64,000 nucleotides of DNA from Phellopilus nigrolimitatus (GCA_021029095.1 JAJOHG010000003.1:62001-126000), one strand, 5' to 3'; positions 39,992-51,954 are shown, numbered from the stretch's first letter. Translations and numbers: made by a program. The notes: a model not told the origin generated them from the sequence alone.

Positions 39992-41853
39992 TTAGAACAG
40001 GTAAAGCGCTGTTACGATGAAGAAAAGCGTCCGAAATTTCATAAATACTCCAAGGTCCATAAATGCAGATGCTGAAGACGAGGTCTTACTAGAGCCTGGA
40101 CTGCTCGTAGTGGCATTTGCAGAAGCAGAAGAACCGGATGAGCAGTTAGCTAGGCCCATCGTCAGCAAGTCATTGCCGACTTTCACAAAATAATAATCGC
40201 CTATACAAACTGTCAGACCGGAAATCATAAAAATTATAAAAAAAACACACCATAGACGATACCCGTATCATTATTTGGAGGATTTCCCGGGTTGTCCACC
40301 GTGCCGTTCGACAAAAGACTCTGCCAGTCTGGTTTCCAGAACGAGCCGGTCGTATTCGCCAGTATCTATAATTGAGTCGTGATGTCAAAAAAGGACGAAT
40401 GCGCCCGAAGTCAAACACTGGAGAGCACCTGAATGGCAGTGTCTTTCCAGAGTTCAGCTCCAGATGTATTTGCAGGAGATAGGGCCTGCTCGAGGTCGGC
40501 CAATAAGAGCATCCCTGATGTCGTTATCATTGCCGCCGAGGTGTCTGCTGGACGCGAGCCGTCGTCGGGCGCGTTGAAATCCCTGTATGTGATGTCAGAT
40601 TGGACATTTGAGCGGCTATTACTACATAAGCCACTTGCCATGGGACGATGCCTGAGCTCGGTAGATTGTCTGTAAAATACGTGGCCATGCGTCTAGAAGT
40701 GTCTAGATATCGCTGATCTCCAGTATTCTGGTACACTGCCCACGTTTGACCCAGTAAATGAACTTGAGTTTTTTTTCTTCTTTCTTCTTTCAGAACTAAG
40801 TACTTACTCTGGGCAAACGCGTAAATACCCCAGCTCTGGCCTCGGGACCACGTACTATACATTGTGAGATGGAAAAGAGACTTTGCAGGTTTATTTTTGA
40901 GCAAACCTATTATCCGCATAGCCTTGCGCGGTTCTCTGCCGTATAACAGCGCCTGTCGTTTCATTGTATTCCACAACATGAAAGGACGAACCTAAATGGC
41001 GAATTGTCAGCTACATCTGTGTTGTGCGGACATAACAGTTGTGGCTAAAAGAGTTACCATCCGACCGAACATGATTTTGCATGGTCTTGTTTGCGTGAGA
41101 TATTGCGATTTGTCGCAGGGTATCGTTTCCGGTCAAGTTGGCCGAAATAAAAAGCAAATTCAGATTCATCATATTGTCTATGATGACCTATCTTCCGACA
41201 GTTAAGAGAGTATGGCGCCACATGGGAACGGGAAATCACGTACTGTAAAGTCGGTAGGGTCTGCAGTGTCCCAGCTTCGCGTGCAGCCGACTGTCGGATT
41301 AAAACGTGCGGCTAAGTCATTGGCAAAAGCATTCACTGCATTTATCGCGGTTTGGTTTGTCGAGTCGCTAAGCACATTTGTAGCGAACTGAGCTGCCCGT
41401 TTCTTGAGAGCGTGATGTACAAGTTTGAGCTCACAGCGATAATTCCTCTTGGAACGGAAAACTGAGGAAGCCGACGTCGTGGCCTACGGTATTCTTCGAC
41501 TCCAGTGAGGTCTCTGGGGCGCTCCAGCGGCGCGCCTCACCGAGCCAATCGGTCGAATTGAGGCCGTCATCGGGGCACAGACTTGCGCGTGTGTTCAGCG
41601 CGTAGAGCGTCGCGGGAAAGAAGCTCGACGTCCATGTGTCTGCCGGAAAGTAGAGCCACTGTCCCGAAGCATCCGTATACTGGGGATATACCGCCGGGGT
41701 GGAGAGGTTCGACGCGGTTTTGGAGACTTTCTGCGCGACGAGGCCCGAGAAGAGCTCGGAGGGTGGCGTAGCTGCATGGACAGTAAATTCGTTGAAATGG
41801 CTGATGGTACAATGGAGCAGCACGAAGAGCAACAATCTGTGGATGGCAGCCAT
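39992..41853 (-). CDS. GH88 unsaturated glucuronyl hydrolase, secreted, possible GPI tail
   Basis: The fold is the (alpha/alpha)6 six-hairpin type. Motifs for GH88 are visible: GHDVGFLSFPF (first catalytic Asp), IIDNMMNLNLLF (second Asp) and ADNSTWSRGQSWGIYAFAQ. The enzyme removes unsaturated uronic acids produced by polysaccharide lyases. A signal peptide (MAAIHRLLLFVLLHCTIS) directs secretion. The end is a Ser/Thr-rich spacer followed by a hydrophobic tail, FRTLFFIVTALYLF, which fits a GPI-anchor signal. About seven exons; roughly 460 residues. It is tail-to-tail with SEC63, 102 bp apart. Confidence 0.88.
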
Positions 41854-42717
41854 CTCACGACAGGTCTTGCTAATGGCGACTGCAGAAGTTGTCTAGAAAT
41901 CAAACATGATATACGTGTGGATGGGGAAATATGTATTCTGGAGGTCGTAAAAGTTGGCGAGCCTCCATAGAACGGGCCGGTCCGAGTAGCTGACAAATAG
42001 TTCACAATAGGCAACATGGTCAATTGGAGAAATGGCACATAAATCTCATAAACCTATGTTCTGATTTTGGGAAATCCAAATGACGAACATGGCGCCGGTA
42101 CAAAACCGTCCACGTCGATATTTACCTGCCAGCCTCTGGGAGTATGGAACGCGACAGCGTTCTTAGAATCACATTGGCACGTTGCTCCATATATAACATA
42201 CACAATGCAGAGGAACAAAATCCGGTTTTTATTTTCCACTCAAGAGACAAACTAGCACAGTAGGCATATACGAATGTAAGGGAAGAAAATGATCGCAAGG
42301 AAATAGAGCGACGTCAGCTATGTGGAAGTAAGGTAAGAAATTTTAGAAAGAAAATGGTGCGAAATGGATCAGCGCAACAAGAGAAGTAGTAATACAAGTT
42401 TTCGGTTAGCACACATTTCTTGTGCGTACACCAAGGCAAACAGATACAGTGTAAAATCACAACACACTTGAGAGGAAAGGTGAAAGTAAATTCTTAAAAG
42501 GAGCGTGAAGATCAGTAAAGTAGTTGGACGAAACACATCATATCACACCATGGAAAGAAGGAAGAAAGGCGGGAACACGCGGATCTAATACGCCAATCAG
42601 CGTTGATAGTATTGCTGTTGATATTGTGATTCCACTGTTGACCAGCGAGACTGATCGCCATGAGAGAGAGAGGACGCAGAGCGGGCTGGGTAGCTCTGCT
42701 GCACGGGTTATTGCGGG
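41854..42717. other. Intergenic region without recognised gene
   Basis: This 864-bp stretch holds the GH88 promoter and the 3' flank of the Pro-rich unknown gene. Small open frames exist on both strands but none shows family similarity or coding-like composition. No repeat or RNA gene was seen. Confidence 0.5.
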
Positions 42718-44027
42718 TATTGAGCGACCTGATGGTACTGCGGAACCGGGTTCAAAGGGGACTGTGGATAAAAGGACGCGCGGCTAGCAGAAAGGTTCTG
42801 AGACGCATATAATTGCTGCGCAGGAGTTTTGTTTTGTTGAGCCTGCTCCTGCCCCGGTTGATCGTACTCAGGAAGAGATGTAATTGAAGATCTACACGAT
42901 GATGGTCAGTCTGAGTAAAGAAGGTAGATGCTGTAAGAGAGAAAACGCACGTGTATCTCTTTACATTGGTAGTAGCAGTTTGTCGACTCGTCTGCGCGGT
43001 AAGATGGGGGACCACCGCAGAACTAAGAGACGACAATCAGACAAAGACAATTTGACTAAGCAAATACTACTTACTTGTATAGTGCAACCGCGCCTTGATT
43101 CCTGTGTAGCGTCTCCGTTGGCAGCTGCCCATACACCGACTTCGTGGCTTCATAAGCCACAGACGGGTCGAATTCCATCCGCGGGACTGGCGGCACGTAC
43201 CTCGGCTGCCTCGTCGAGGGCGGTGACATTGGATGCGGGGAAGGGGTCCTCGACTGTGTCTGCTGAGGCGCGAGGTACTCCGCATGATGATACGCGCCGG
43301 AGTTCGTGCCGATACGCGGTGACGCCGCACGGTGCCGCAGGTTGAGGCCTGGCGTCGCGTACGGAATCACTGGAGATTGCGGAGGGGAAGGCGGAGGAGA
43401 GGCAGCGAGGTCCTCGCCATTATAGCGCAACACGACCGTCGGATTCGATGTTCGCCGTTGCTGGAGGTCGCGAGCATATCGTTCATAAGCGGGTCCATCT
43501 ATCGAGTTGTCGATGGGCGCGAAGGGCGGCGGGGGTATAGAGCGATCGTCCTCTGGTTCCTCGGGGACAGCATGATGGACAACTACGGGCACACCGCGCT
43601 GCTGCTCACTGGGCATAGAATGCGGGGCCATTGCCTGGCCAGAAACCGATGAGCTGTCGGCAGCGGCGCCGAGCTGCGCATCTTTGAACCAACTTGGCTG
43701 CTCCTTCGCAGCCTCGCTCGTCACCTGTTTACGCCTCGCCTTTTTTCTGATGTTTAGCGGCCGCACAGAGGACGTCGACGATGCGGATGCATGTCGTTCA
43801 TCGGAGTTGGCTGACGATTCAGATACGCGTATGGCATTGGCACGGTGCGTGGCCTCGTCCCAAACCTCCCAGCACCCTTCCCCTGATGGATCCTGCTGCC
43901 GTCGCTCCTGGTCTGCCGAAGTACGGGGCCGCTGCGTAGTCGCGGCCAGCTTCTGGTCAAGCTCATGTTGGGAGAACTCATATGCAGGCGGTGCCTCGAC
44001 CGGACTGGCGATAGGAAAGTCGTCCAT
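42718..44027 (-). CDS. Hypothetical disordered Pro/Ser/Gln-rich protein
   Basis: The start at 44027 (MDDFPIASPVEAPPAYEFSQ) is preferred to an ATG at 44234 that adds a poor-composition leader. The first exon encodes about 320 residues with polyproline segments (SIPPPPFAPIDN, SPPPSPPQSP) and a basic RKKARRK patch. Two introns lead to a Gln/Pro/Tyr-rich end (YDQPGQEQAQQNK; YPQ stop). The PPAYEFS and PPPY-like motifs could bind SH3 or WW domains. No family recognised. Confidence 0.65.
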
Positions 44028-44873
44028 GTTGATTGTGGCCCAGTGCGGATATCTGAGCAGGACTTTGAAAGACGTAGCACGATGCACGTATAAGGTTGGC
44101 TGAGGACAGGAGAACAAATAAGTGGCCAAAGGGGGATGGCGAGGGCCAACAGCGCTTTCGGCTTGCTTGTCGATGTTCGACGAACCCTGACTTGGATAAA
44201 CACCGCTTTCAGGTCTCCTTTGCATATCCCTCATGCCGCCTCGTCATTTTTGCTAACTTTGAAGATGCAGCTGAATCTGAATCCCCATGAAGGGTTTTCT
44301 CTTCCTGAGCAAGCAGTAGAATATATGCTATGATTCTATGATTCTTGTCTTCTCGAGCTCACTGTCGATCACGTTCTTCTCCAGAACCTCCCTATATACA
44401 GCACGACAACCCGAGGCTGCAAACATCACCATCCCATACATCTATCATTACCATCCACCCCTTAGAGTAATAACTACGAATATAGGCGCTTAGCGTTGTT
44501 CCACAGCCGACTTTGCAATGCCACTAACAGCATTCCTGAACCTGCCAAGTGGCTCTAGCTAAGCAGTGAATGTCAGCGGGCTAACGGGTAGGCACCCGAT
44601 GGGCACGTTGCTAGAGTCTGCTCCGCTTCATGATTCGAACGCGACGGAGAGGTCGTCGCTTCGCGCCATGCGCAGCCAGCGTGGCATTCGGGTTATCCCA
44701 GCGATAGTCATGCCATTAGAATTCGATTTTTTCAAGCTTCGTGCCCTGCGCGGATGTGAGTTAGTATTTTTTAATCTGAAGCAAGATTCGTCAAATTCAC
44801 AAGTTTGGGCAGTCGCAAGTATACATCGGTGCCTGATTAGTCCGAAGCACATCAAAAACAGGCCATTGTGATC
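44028..44873. other. Intergenic region without recognised gene
   Basis: These 846 bp hold the promoter of the Pro-rich gene and the 3' flank of the PDK-like gene. A short direct repeat (CTATGATTCTATGATTCT, near 44328) is present. A small plus-strand frame at 44566-44871 has no protein-like features. Confidence 0.5.
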
Positions 44874-46774
44874 TTATTGAAACAGCGCACCCCAGCCATC
44901 CAGGGATACAAGCTCCAGAGAACCTCCGAAATAGCTACAAGAGTTAGCCACATTTCGTCACCATACAAAACGAAAAGGGACCAGTGAGACTCACGTTGCA
45001 AATATATTACTCATAGGTAAACCGATACCCAGCCTCATGTGCGCTCCGACACCAGCTTTTGACTCCGGTGTGATAGCGCTGCTCTCCTCTTCTTTCCACG
45101 CCGAAACTTGCTCATCGACGGTCGCTCGCATACCTTGAGGCCTAGCGCTGACCGTTTTGAGCGCACCTATACGTGACGTATCCAAACGCGTTGTATTTCT
45201 CGCATGAGAAAAGGACAATAAATCGGACGGAGAAGATATTTGCGGAAGAACCAAACCACCTCCTGCGTTGACTCCCTTATCAGCACTGGAAAGAAATTTG
45301 AGGGGTTGAGGGAGCCGTACCTTGATCAGATACCCGTATCTGGATTTCGTCTTGCCCTGTGGCAATCGTTGCTCGAATTTCAGGCAAGGATGGCGATGCA
45401 CGGTGGCGATAAGTCGTCGCATGAATGGCCTACCCAAAATTAGTTTACCTCAATCACACAAAATAAGAGCTCACATTTTTGAGAAATTCAAAGATAATGT
45501 ATCTGAAGGGTCGTTAGAAAGCTCTTTCCGCTAATTATCAACCCCTATACTCACTCCAATTGGTCTCGAATGTATGCAAACTTCGTGTCAAGATGTCCAT
45601 CCACGACGATTAGGGGGAATTCAACCTCTGCATCCGCAACTTTTTCCGGGTCTGCGTAAACAACACCACGCGGGCTCAACCTCAGCAGCTCCGCGCAATT
45701 TTCAATAATGTCTTTCGGCTTCAGTTCGGTATCAATGATTCCAACATGAGGCGAGCTTCGAGTGTGCCCCTTTACTGTATCGCTGTCCCTTTTTACGCGA
45801 AGAAATTCCTCGGTGAGTGCAATATGATGCTCTGCGAGGACCCGTCGCGATATGCGAGAAACGAGCATACGCCTTATAAACTCATCGAGCTGCTCTGCTG
45901 GGAGGTGTGGGGAAGATAGTGAGAGCCCTAGAATTAAGGATGGAATGATCGCAGCACTAGCGATCATAAATAACTAAACGCACATCAAGGGAGCAGGAAA
46001 CCATAGATTAACTTACTGTTCGTCCAAGAGCGACTTCACGAGCTTGCAGAACTTGAAATTCTCTGCCATGTTCGTAATCTGAGGAAACGCACGAAATCTT
46101 AAAAACCAAGCTCAACTCCAGATAATCGGACTTCACTTTGCAGGTAGCTACATAATCGCCAGGAGATGACTCACCTGTTAAAGGCCACCCAATACAACTA
46201 GAGATTCGCGAGTTCAGTTCTCACCGAATATCAGATACAATATGTATATGCCGCAGACCTCGTAAACTCGGGCTACTTCCTCCTGCGTTACCACTATGAA
46301 TGGTAATGTCTGTAGGTCCCGTAACCGGTGGGCTATGCGGACCGGAAGCTCAGACCTGACATAGTTTGCAGCCTTTGTAACGCAGCCCACATAAGTTCAG
46401 GTATTAACTACGAGATCTAACACGCACCATTATAAGTCGCTCCTCGTTCATGGATCGCCCGAAGAACATCTAGCTCAATGAAGAAAACAGGTGAAATATT
46501 TTCAGCATGCAGCTGGACGACCAAATCGATTTCAGTGTGTGCGCACCAGCTGTCGCAACGTCAGCCTCTTCGTCTCCTTCGCGGCGTAAAGCTCTAGCTG
46601 TTTGTTCTGGTAGAAATGGAGTGCTGAGGAGACGCTCGTGAATGCGTTGGTCCGCGACTGCATGATGGTACGACCGCCGGCACCGGGGTAGTGCATCGAT
46701 CTGTGGATGACTTGGCGGCAGATACTGGAACGTGTCTCAGAGAATCGAGATGGCAGCGAGGACATGGCCAGCAT
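44874..46774 (-). CDS. Mitochondrial protein kinase, PDK/BCKDK family
   Basis: The family phosphorylates pyruvate or branched-chain 2-oxoacid dehydrogenase in mitochondria, using a GHKL ATPase fold. The N-box reads EFLKNAIHATTYRH, the G1 box VSDQGGGLV, and the G2 region LGIGLPMSNIFATYFGGSLEL, ending in SLDGWGALFQ. The N-terminal part has the regulatory helical bundle (RSELPVRIAHRLRDLQTLPF) after a Ser/Arg-rich, presequence-like start. About nine exons, near 440 residues. Whether it acts on pyruvate dehydrogenase (Pkp1/Pkp2-like) or the branched-chain complex is not decided by these motifs. Confidence 0.9.
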
Positions 46775-47056
46775 GCCGCTATCTTGACTCGGACGAGGCT
46801 AAGTTACGAAGGCTCAATTCACGGCGGCTTTGTAGATCTGTAAATTACGTCACGCTGATCCTGCACTGCAAAATTCCTGACCATCTGGACGTTACATACA
46901 TCATAAAAAATTACATGCAAGGCAATAGCAAAGACAGCACAAAGACAGAAAATAATACACTTTATGCAATGATTTTTCTAGTTAGAATCAGTGCAGTAGT
47001 TACTTTGATATTCAGAATTCATGAAAGTCGTAGTGTCCACCTCACCTTGCAGTGCA

Positions 47057-49278
47057 TCATTGCGCCTTACTGAACCACTTCTTCAGGTTGGTCTGACCGA
47101 AGTGCTCGACGGCGCTCTTAACGTCCTCCCGCTCGACGATGCAACGATACTTGACAAACTCTTTTGCCATGTTTGCAGAGGGTGCTGCAGCTTGAAGGAA
47201 AACTTTCATGCGGACCAAGTCCTCGAAGGCCTGAATAATGTTGTTACATCGATTGCCGAGTCAACATCATGGAGTTCACTTACGCCCATCAAGACCGGTC
47301 TACTGACACTAACCATCCCGATGCCACCTCCCCCAAGCATAACGGGAGCAGCGGACGAAGTCCGAACCTGGGTTATAAAAAGTTGGTGGAGCATTTCAAA
47401 GGTGAAGGAATCGTGCCCGGCAGTGCGGGCGTGTTGGGTAGCGATCAACAACGACATCGAGGGATAATTAAGCTCTGCGAATAAACAAAGCATGAACACG
47501 ACGCTTGATGGTCCTTATTTGAAGCAGTTCACTCACTCGACAAAAGGATCGACTGTGGCTTGATGCGTTGTGAGTTGATACCAACCTGTAGAGCCGCTGC
47601 CGTTGGGTACGGGGAAGAAGGACATAGGCGGGCAACTACGTTGGTCTATCACATTCTTAGGACCGACACACAAGAAGATTTAGGAATGACTTACCACAGC
47701 CCTGAGCAGAACACGGACATCTCTGCTGATGCAGAACATTCCTTTTAGGGAATCCCTCGAGGAGCGATCCTCAGCGAACAAGTTCACACTATGTTCCCAA
47801 ATTGAGCGCCATTCGTCCACGGAGGATTTTATGTCAGGCGAAACATTTTTCAAGTTCACGCAAAGACAGCTTTTAACGAGCGCCATCCATTCGTCGACCC
47901 TTCTCATGCCTGCAGTACGCAGCATCCTATGAGAGAATCGGCTCTTGACGCGTTTTTCAAGAAAATTAACGACATCAATTCGAGTAGTTAGACCAACAAC
48001 AGCAAGTCCACGCTGAGTGTATGTTCCCGCACGGCAGGATTGGACTGTATCCAGAAGACAGTACAGAAGAGCCTGAGGTACCTGAAGCGTAAATTGCTCG
48101 AATGCGTCAAGAAGGACGACGACGGGTCGATGAAGTGTGGGGAGTGCAGCAATGAGAGACGGAAGATGGGAAGGAGGAGGGAGTGACCCAATAGTAACAT
48201 CATCGACATCGTCGATGAAAGGATTGTCATCCTCCTCTGAGTCAATGGACTCGAATGTCTTGCTTCCAGTCTGTTGTACAACTTGACGTGCAATTTCTCG
48301 CATTGCAAGACGGTCGCTGTGCTGAACGTGTCCGTTCAGACGGATTATGATGGGCCTGTAATCTTCGAATTTGGAAGATAGAGCATGTTCGAAAACCTGA
48401 AGTCACGTTAAAGGGATACATTGAGAAAAAAAAAACGGTAAAGTCAAACGCACCTTGGTCTTTCCACTTCCCGCCGGTCCAATCACAATACAGCTGTTTC
48501 CTTCATTGCGTACGATGGATCCCTCTAACAGATCAGTCAGCTGCTGCAAAGCAGTGGTGTTCACAGGAGGCTCATCCTCATCGTCGTCATCCGCGTTCGG
48601 GGTGTCAAGCAAAGGAGGGTCATTGAAGGCGTCGAGAATGGCTCGCTTCTGTGCATCCAAGCATTGATGCAGATGAACAGGAAGAGATTTAGGAAATTGT
48701 TTGGGCACAACAGTCGTAGGTTTCGCTGTAAGTATGGGATTTGGAGCGACGGATTCATCAATGGTATGGCTAAGAGCAGGGACTGGAGTAGGTTTTTCGG
48801 TGGCCTTCTTCAAATTCGATCTCTTATTTGAACGCAGGGGTGTAGGACTCGTCGGTACACTTGTCTCCGGCGCTGGTCTTCCAGTTGGCCTTCGTGGTGT
48901 TACGATTTCAACGGAGTCAAAAATGACGCGTCTTCTGATTTTCTTTGGCACATCCTCGTCCTGGGTGCTACCAGGGCCAAGGTTGAGCTCGTCAGCTTCG
49001 GAATCTTCCTCTTTCTCGTTGTTAGAAAGGATGTTCTCTTTGCGAAACGAGAGATCGGCGGGCTTGGTGTTGTGACGTCCGTATACTCGCTTGGGTTTAG
49101 GGGTCACGACGATGGATTCGTTTTCAACGTTGGGCTGGGGACCGCGACGCTTCTTGCGTGGAGGGGAGGCATCGTTAGCAGTGACAGAGGGCTGGGCGGC
49201 AGACGCAGTAGCACGAGTGACGCGTTTTTTTGGCGAAGAGTCGACATGGGAGACGTCTTGAATCTTTCGTTTCGCCAT
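47057..49278 (-). CDS. ORC4: Origin recognition complex subunit 4
   Basis: ORC4 is one of six subunits that mark replication origins. The AAA+ domain begins after about 240 residues and has Walker A GPAGSGKTK at 267-275 and the Walker B region PVVVLLDAFEQFT. A WH-type C-terminus ends HFGQTNLKKWFSKAQ. The N-terminal extension is disordered and strongly basic, with patches PRKKRRGPQP (40-49), KPKRVYGRH (61-69) and PRRPTGRPAP (128-137). The last resembles an AT-hook core. The first ATG in good frame is at 49278 (MAKRKIQDV); an upstream in-frame ATG at 49332 adds 18 residues and is less likely. It shares a 166-bp divergent promoter with MED20. Confidence 0.93.
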
Positions 49279-49350
49279 CAGTTGAAGGACAAGAAGTTCG
49301 AGTTGAAGAATGAAGTCCGAGCCACGACCCATTTTCGGATCAGACGCGAC

Positions 49351-49390
49351 AAGTCACATTTATGTCACATACATGTCACACTATGTCACA
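49351..49390. repeat. Spaced GTCACA repeats in ORC4/MED20 promoter
   Basis: GTCACA occurs four times, at 49353, 49364, 49375 and 49385, at 10-11 bp spacing, close to one helical turn. The last three are TGTCACA. They lie between two divergent start codons. A bound factor is not known from sequence. Confidence 0.6.
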
Positions 49391-49432
49391 ACCGAATCGA
49401 TGTTTTTACTCCTTCGTGGGCATTAGATTAGG

Positions 49433-49438
49433 ACGCGT
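49433..49438. promoter_or_regulatory. MluI cell-cycle box (ACGCGT)
   Basis: A perfect ACGCGT lies between ORC4 and MED20; an ACGCG core also lies at 49344-49348. In ascomycetes MBF binds ACGCGT to drive G1/S genes. It sits only 7 bp before the proposed MED20 ATG. Confidence 0.45.
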
Positions 49439-49444
49439 TTGTCT

Positions 49445-50498
49445 ATGGGTTACACAAGGCGAGCTTTACTTCCAAAATATATTGCATTTTAAGTTTTCTT
49501 AATTATCGTCATACGGGATTTCTAGTCTAGCACGCTGGCCCAGCGCGCCGACGACGGGCCTTGATCTCGTCAAGCAGAACATTGTCCGAAACCATGCAGG
49601 CGTTGAACGTGCCAAGTGGCTCGTTAGTGTCCGCTCCTTCCGCACAGTCTCCGGACGGGAACACGGCCTCCAGTTAGACCGCTCCATGTGTGCACTTACC
49701 ATGAACAACTATACTTTCTTCGTTCTCGAAGACCCCGCAGCGCCCGCCGTCTCCGACCTGTCGATAGGGCAAGCTCCTGCAAATCCTGCCTCAGCCGACT
49801 TGGCCTCTGCCAAGGGAAACAATATCTCCCGTTCGTTGCAGGGCGAACACCCCCATCTCAGAACTACAATTGTCACCGTTAGTCCACCGGGCTCGATGGA
49901 ACAACTTATTGCTCAGCTTGGCGCGCGCTGGGCCCCGACTCGTCAACCGAGCGCTAACTCGCGAAGCCAAACTATGGCGACGGGCAACCAGTTAGTTATT
50001 GATGGCAGTATATTCAGTATTGGCACAGATTGGCGTGTGCGCGTCGGCAATGTGATCCTGGCTGGCGGCGCAGTCAAGGGCATGCTACTCGAGGTACGCA
50101 GTATTTGCACATTTTCCCGAACCCTTTAATTTGATTTCACTTTCTGCTAGGCTGAATACCTGCCCCTTCCAAAGCTGCATTCCTCGTCACAGAGCGGCGC
50201 GTCGGACCTCCTGTCCAATCTACTTATTTCCATTCTGCCCGATATTCAGAACGAATTGCCAGTTGTCGTTACTGTTGACGACGCACAATGGGACGAGGTG
50301 CAATGGAACTGCAATGAATCAGAAGACGAGGAGCCGGCCTCTGAGAAACCTTGTATATCCGAAGATGATGATCTATATACGTATGAGGATGAAGAAGACC
50401 CTTCTGCGAGACAAAAGGGTGATTGGACAGGTGTTGACAGAGATCGGAGATCCGCATACCAAATCATTGGAGCTCTCAAATCCGAAGGGATACTTTAA
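49445..50498 (+). CDS. MED20: Mediator complex subunit 20
   Basis: MED20 is part of the Mediator head and is related to TBP in fold. The protein reads ARWPSAPTTGLDLVKQNIV, then KWLVSVRSFRTVSG, then SMCALTMNNYTFFVLEDP, and after 49900 SIGTDWRVRVGNVILAGGAVKGMLLEAEYLP, all typical of MED20. The frame is closed by a TAA just upstream of 49506, so the ATG must lie in a separate exon. The best candidate is ATGG at 49445-49448 joined across an intron (49449-49530, GTTACA...TCTAG) to CACGCTGG, giving MARWPS. The donor is weak, so this start is provisional. The C-terminus is acidic. It ends 27 bp before the converging JmjC gene. Confidence 0.85.
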
Positions 50499-50525
50499 AT
50501 AGGTATATGCGACACAGTAGCTTCT

Positions 50526-51954
50526 TCAGCAAGAAAGGCTTCCTTCGTCGCCGTTTCCGTCGGGCACTCCATCACTCTCTCCCCTCAGGAAGTTAAGCCA
50601 GACCCAGCCCATACCTCTGGCTTCCATGTCGTACCACCAATTCAATGCAATGGTGACGCCGGTTTGGCGAACATAATGCCACCAACCTGCCGGAAGGTAT
50701 AGCGTTTCTCCTGCGCGAAGAGTGATATCTATCGGCTTTGCCTCGAGAGGAAGTTCGGTAGGGTCCATGGGATTTTGAACGGACGACCATCGAACGGAAG
50801 GTGTTGATGAGGCTGAAGGTGTCAGAACGAGAGACGTTGCGGCTCTTTTCCGAATGTACTTTGCGTGTGGATACATGCGTTCTATACGATCCCTATGACT
50901 TAGTATGCTGCATTTGTGGAGTTCCTTTGAAATATATATCACCTTGTAAGCACCACCCTTCCGTCGGAGGGAATAATGTGAAGTGCTTTGTGCCCCTGAC
51001 GACTGTGTATATGTTTTCGTAGGGATCTATTCTAGGCTTGTTTTTAAATCCCCTCCCGCCTGGTCGAAGTTGTACGCACCACTATGCACACTTGTTATGC
51101 TGCGATCATTCCCTACCCAGAGATTGACAGCATCCGGGGAGAGTCCTGACTCGTATGACTTTTAGCAAGGGCGCCGAAAAAACCTAATGAGTTTCACGAG
51201 GACGCACCTAGTGCTTCCGATGCCCATGGTACCTCTTTAGGTACATCTTCAAGGAGCGTTTGAAATTCGCTTAGGCTATCGTTTCCTTGAGATGCATAAA
51301 GATTGCCATTCTGAGATTGCAGGTAGTAGACTTCCGCGGAATCGTCTCCTAGTGATTCAACGCGAATAAGTCACCCATAATTAAAATAAAGACAATAAAA
51401 GCGAATGAGGACTAGGTGCAAGTCGATTGAGCAGATCTTTCATCGTAATGACTTCAATTTGTGGCTCCACGAAGTATTTTCGTCCGTCTTCGCTGATGGT
51501 AATAGCATCCGCATGTCTGTGGATCGGTTGAGCAAGTGCAAATACGTTAGGCGCACATTTTAGCTCAAAATCTGTATACCGTACTCGTGGTGCAAAATCT
51601 TACCCTGTCGGAGTGACTGCCACGGAGATAGGGTTTTCTCCCATGCGTTCAATTAAGTATTCGTCGTCCCATTTCCTGAGGGCAGGAGGACAGAATCCTG
51701 CGACGGAATATGCATGTTAGAGGTCTTATATCATTGAGAAATTAGCCCAACCTTTGATAAGCGTTGGTCTTGCGATACGTATTTGTCGCAAGAACTCGAT
51801 CGGAGAGGGTTGGTGTAACGTCTCAATGTAGCTGCCATTGAGCTCTGTTTTACTTCAGATCAGATTTTTTTCTATTGAATGGTATTTAAATCGTTTGCTT
51901 ACCTTGGTATTCTAGAGCGAGCTTTCTCAAAGTATCAAGTCGATTTGTTGACAT
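50526..51954 (-). CDS. JmjC-domain hydroxylase, JMJD7-like
   Basis: The N-terminus MSTNRLDTLRKLALEYQELN leads to PSPIEFLRQIRIARPTLIKGF, the arrangement of JMJD7. The iron/2-oxoglutarate site is intact: HSD in ITSVHSDPYENIYTVVRGTKHF, and the distal His in LPAGWWHYVRQTG, with PDAVNLWVGNDRS upstream. Animal JMJD7 hydroxylates lysine in DRG GTPases; histone-tail cleavage has also been claimed. I infer only a 2-oxoglutarate-dependent oxygenase. About seven exons, near 340 residues. The HSD is restored by choosing GTGCGT as donor in the fifth intron. It diverges from ELG1. Confidence 0.87.

Noticed and set aside
42524..42787. An 87-codon plus-strand frame at the 3' end of the Pro-rich gene
   Set aside because: It is antisense to the Gln/Pro-rich last exon, and its composition mirrors that exon.
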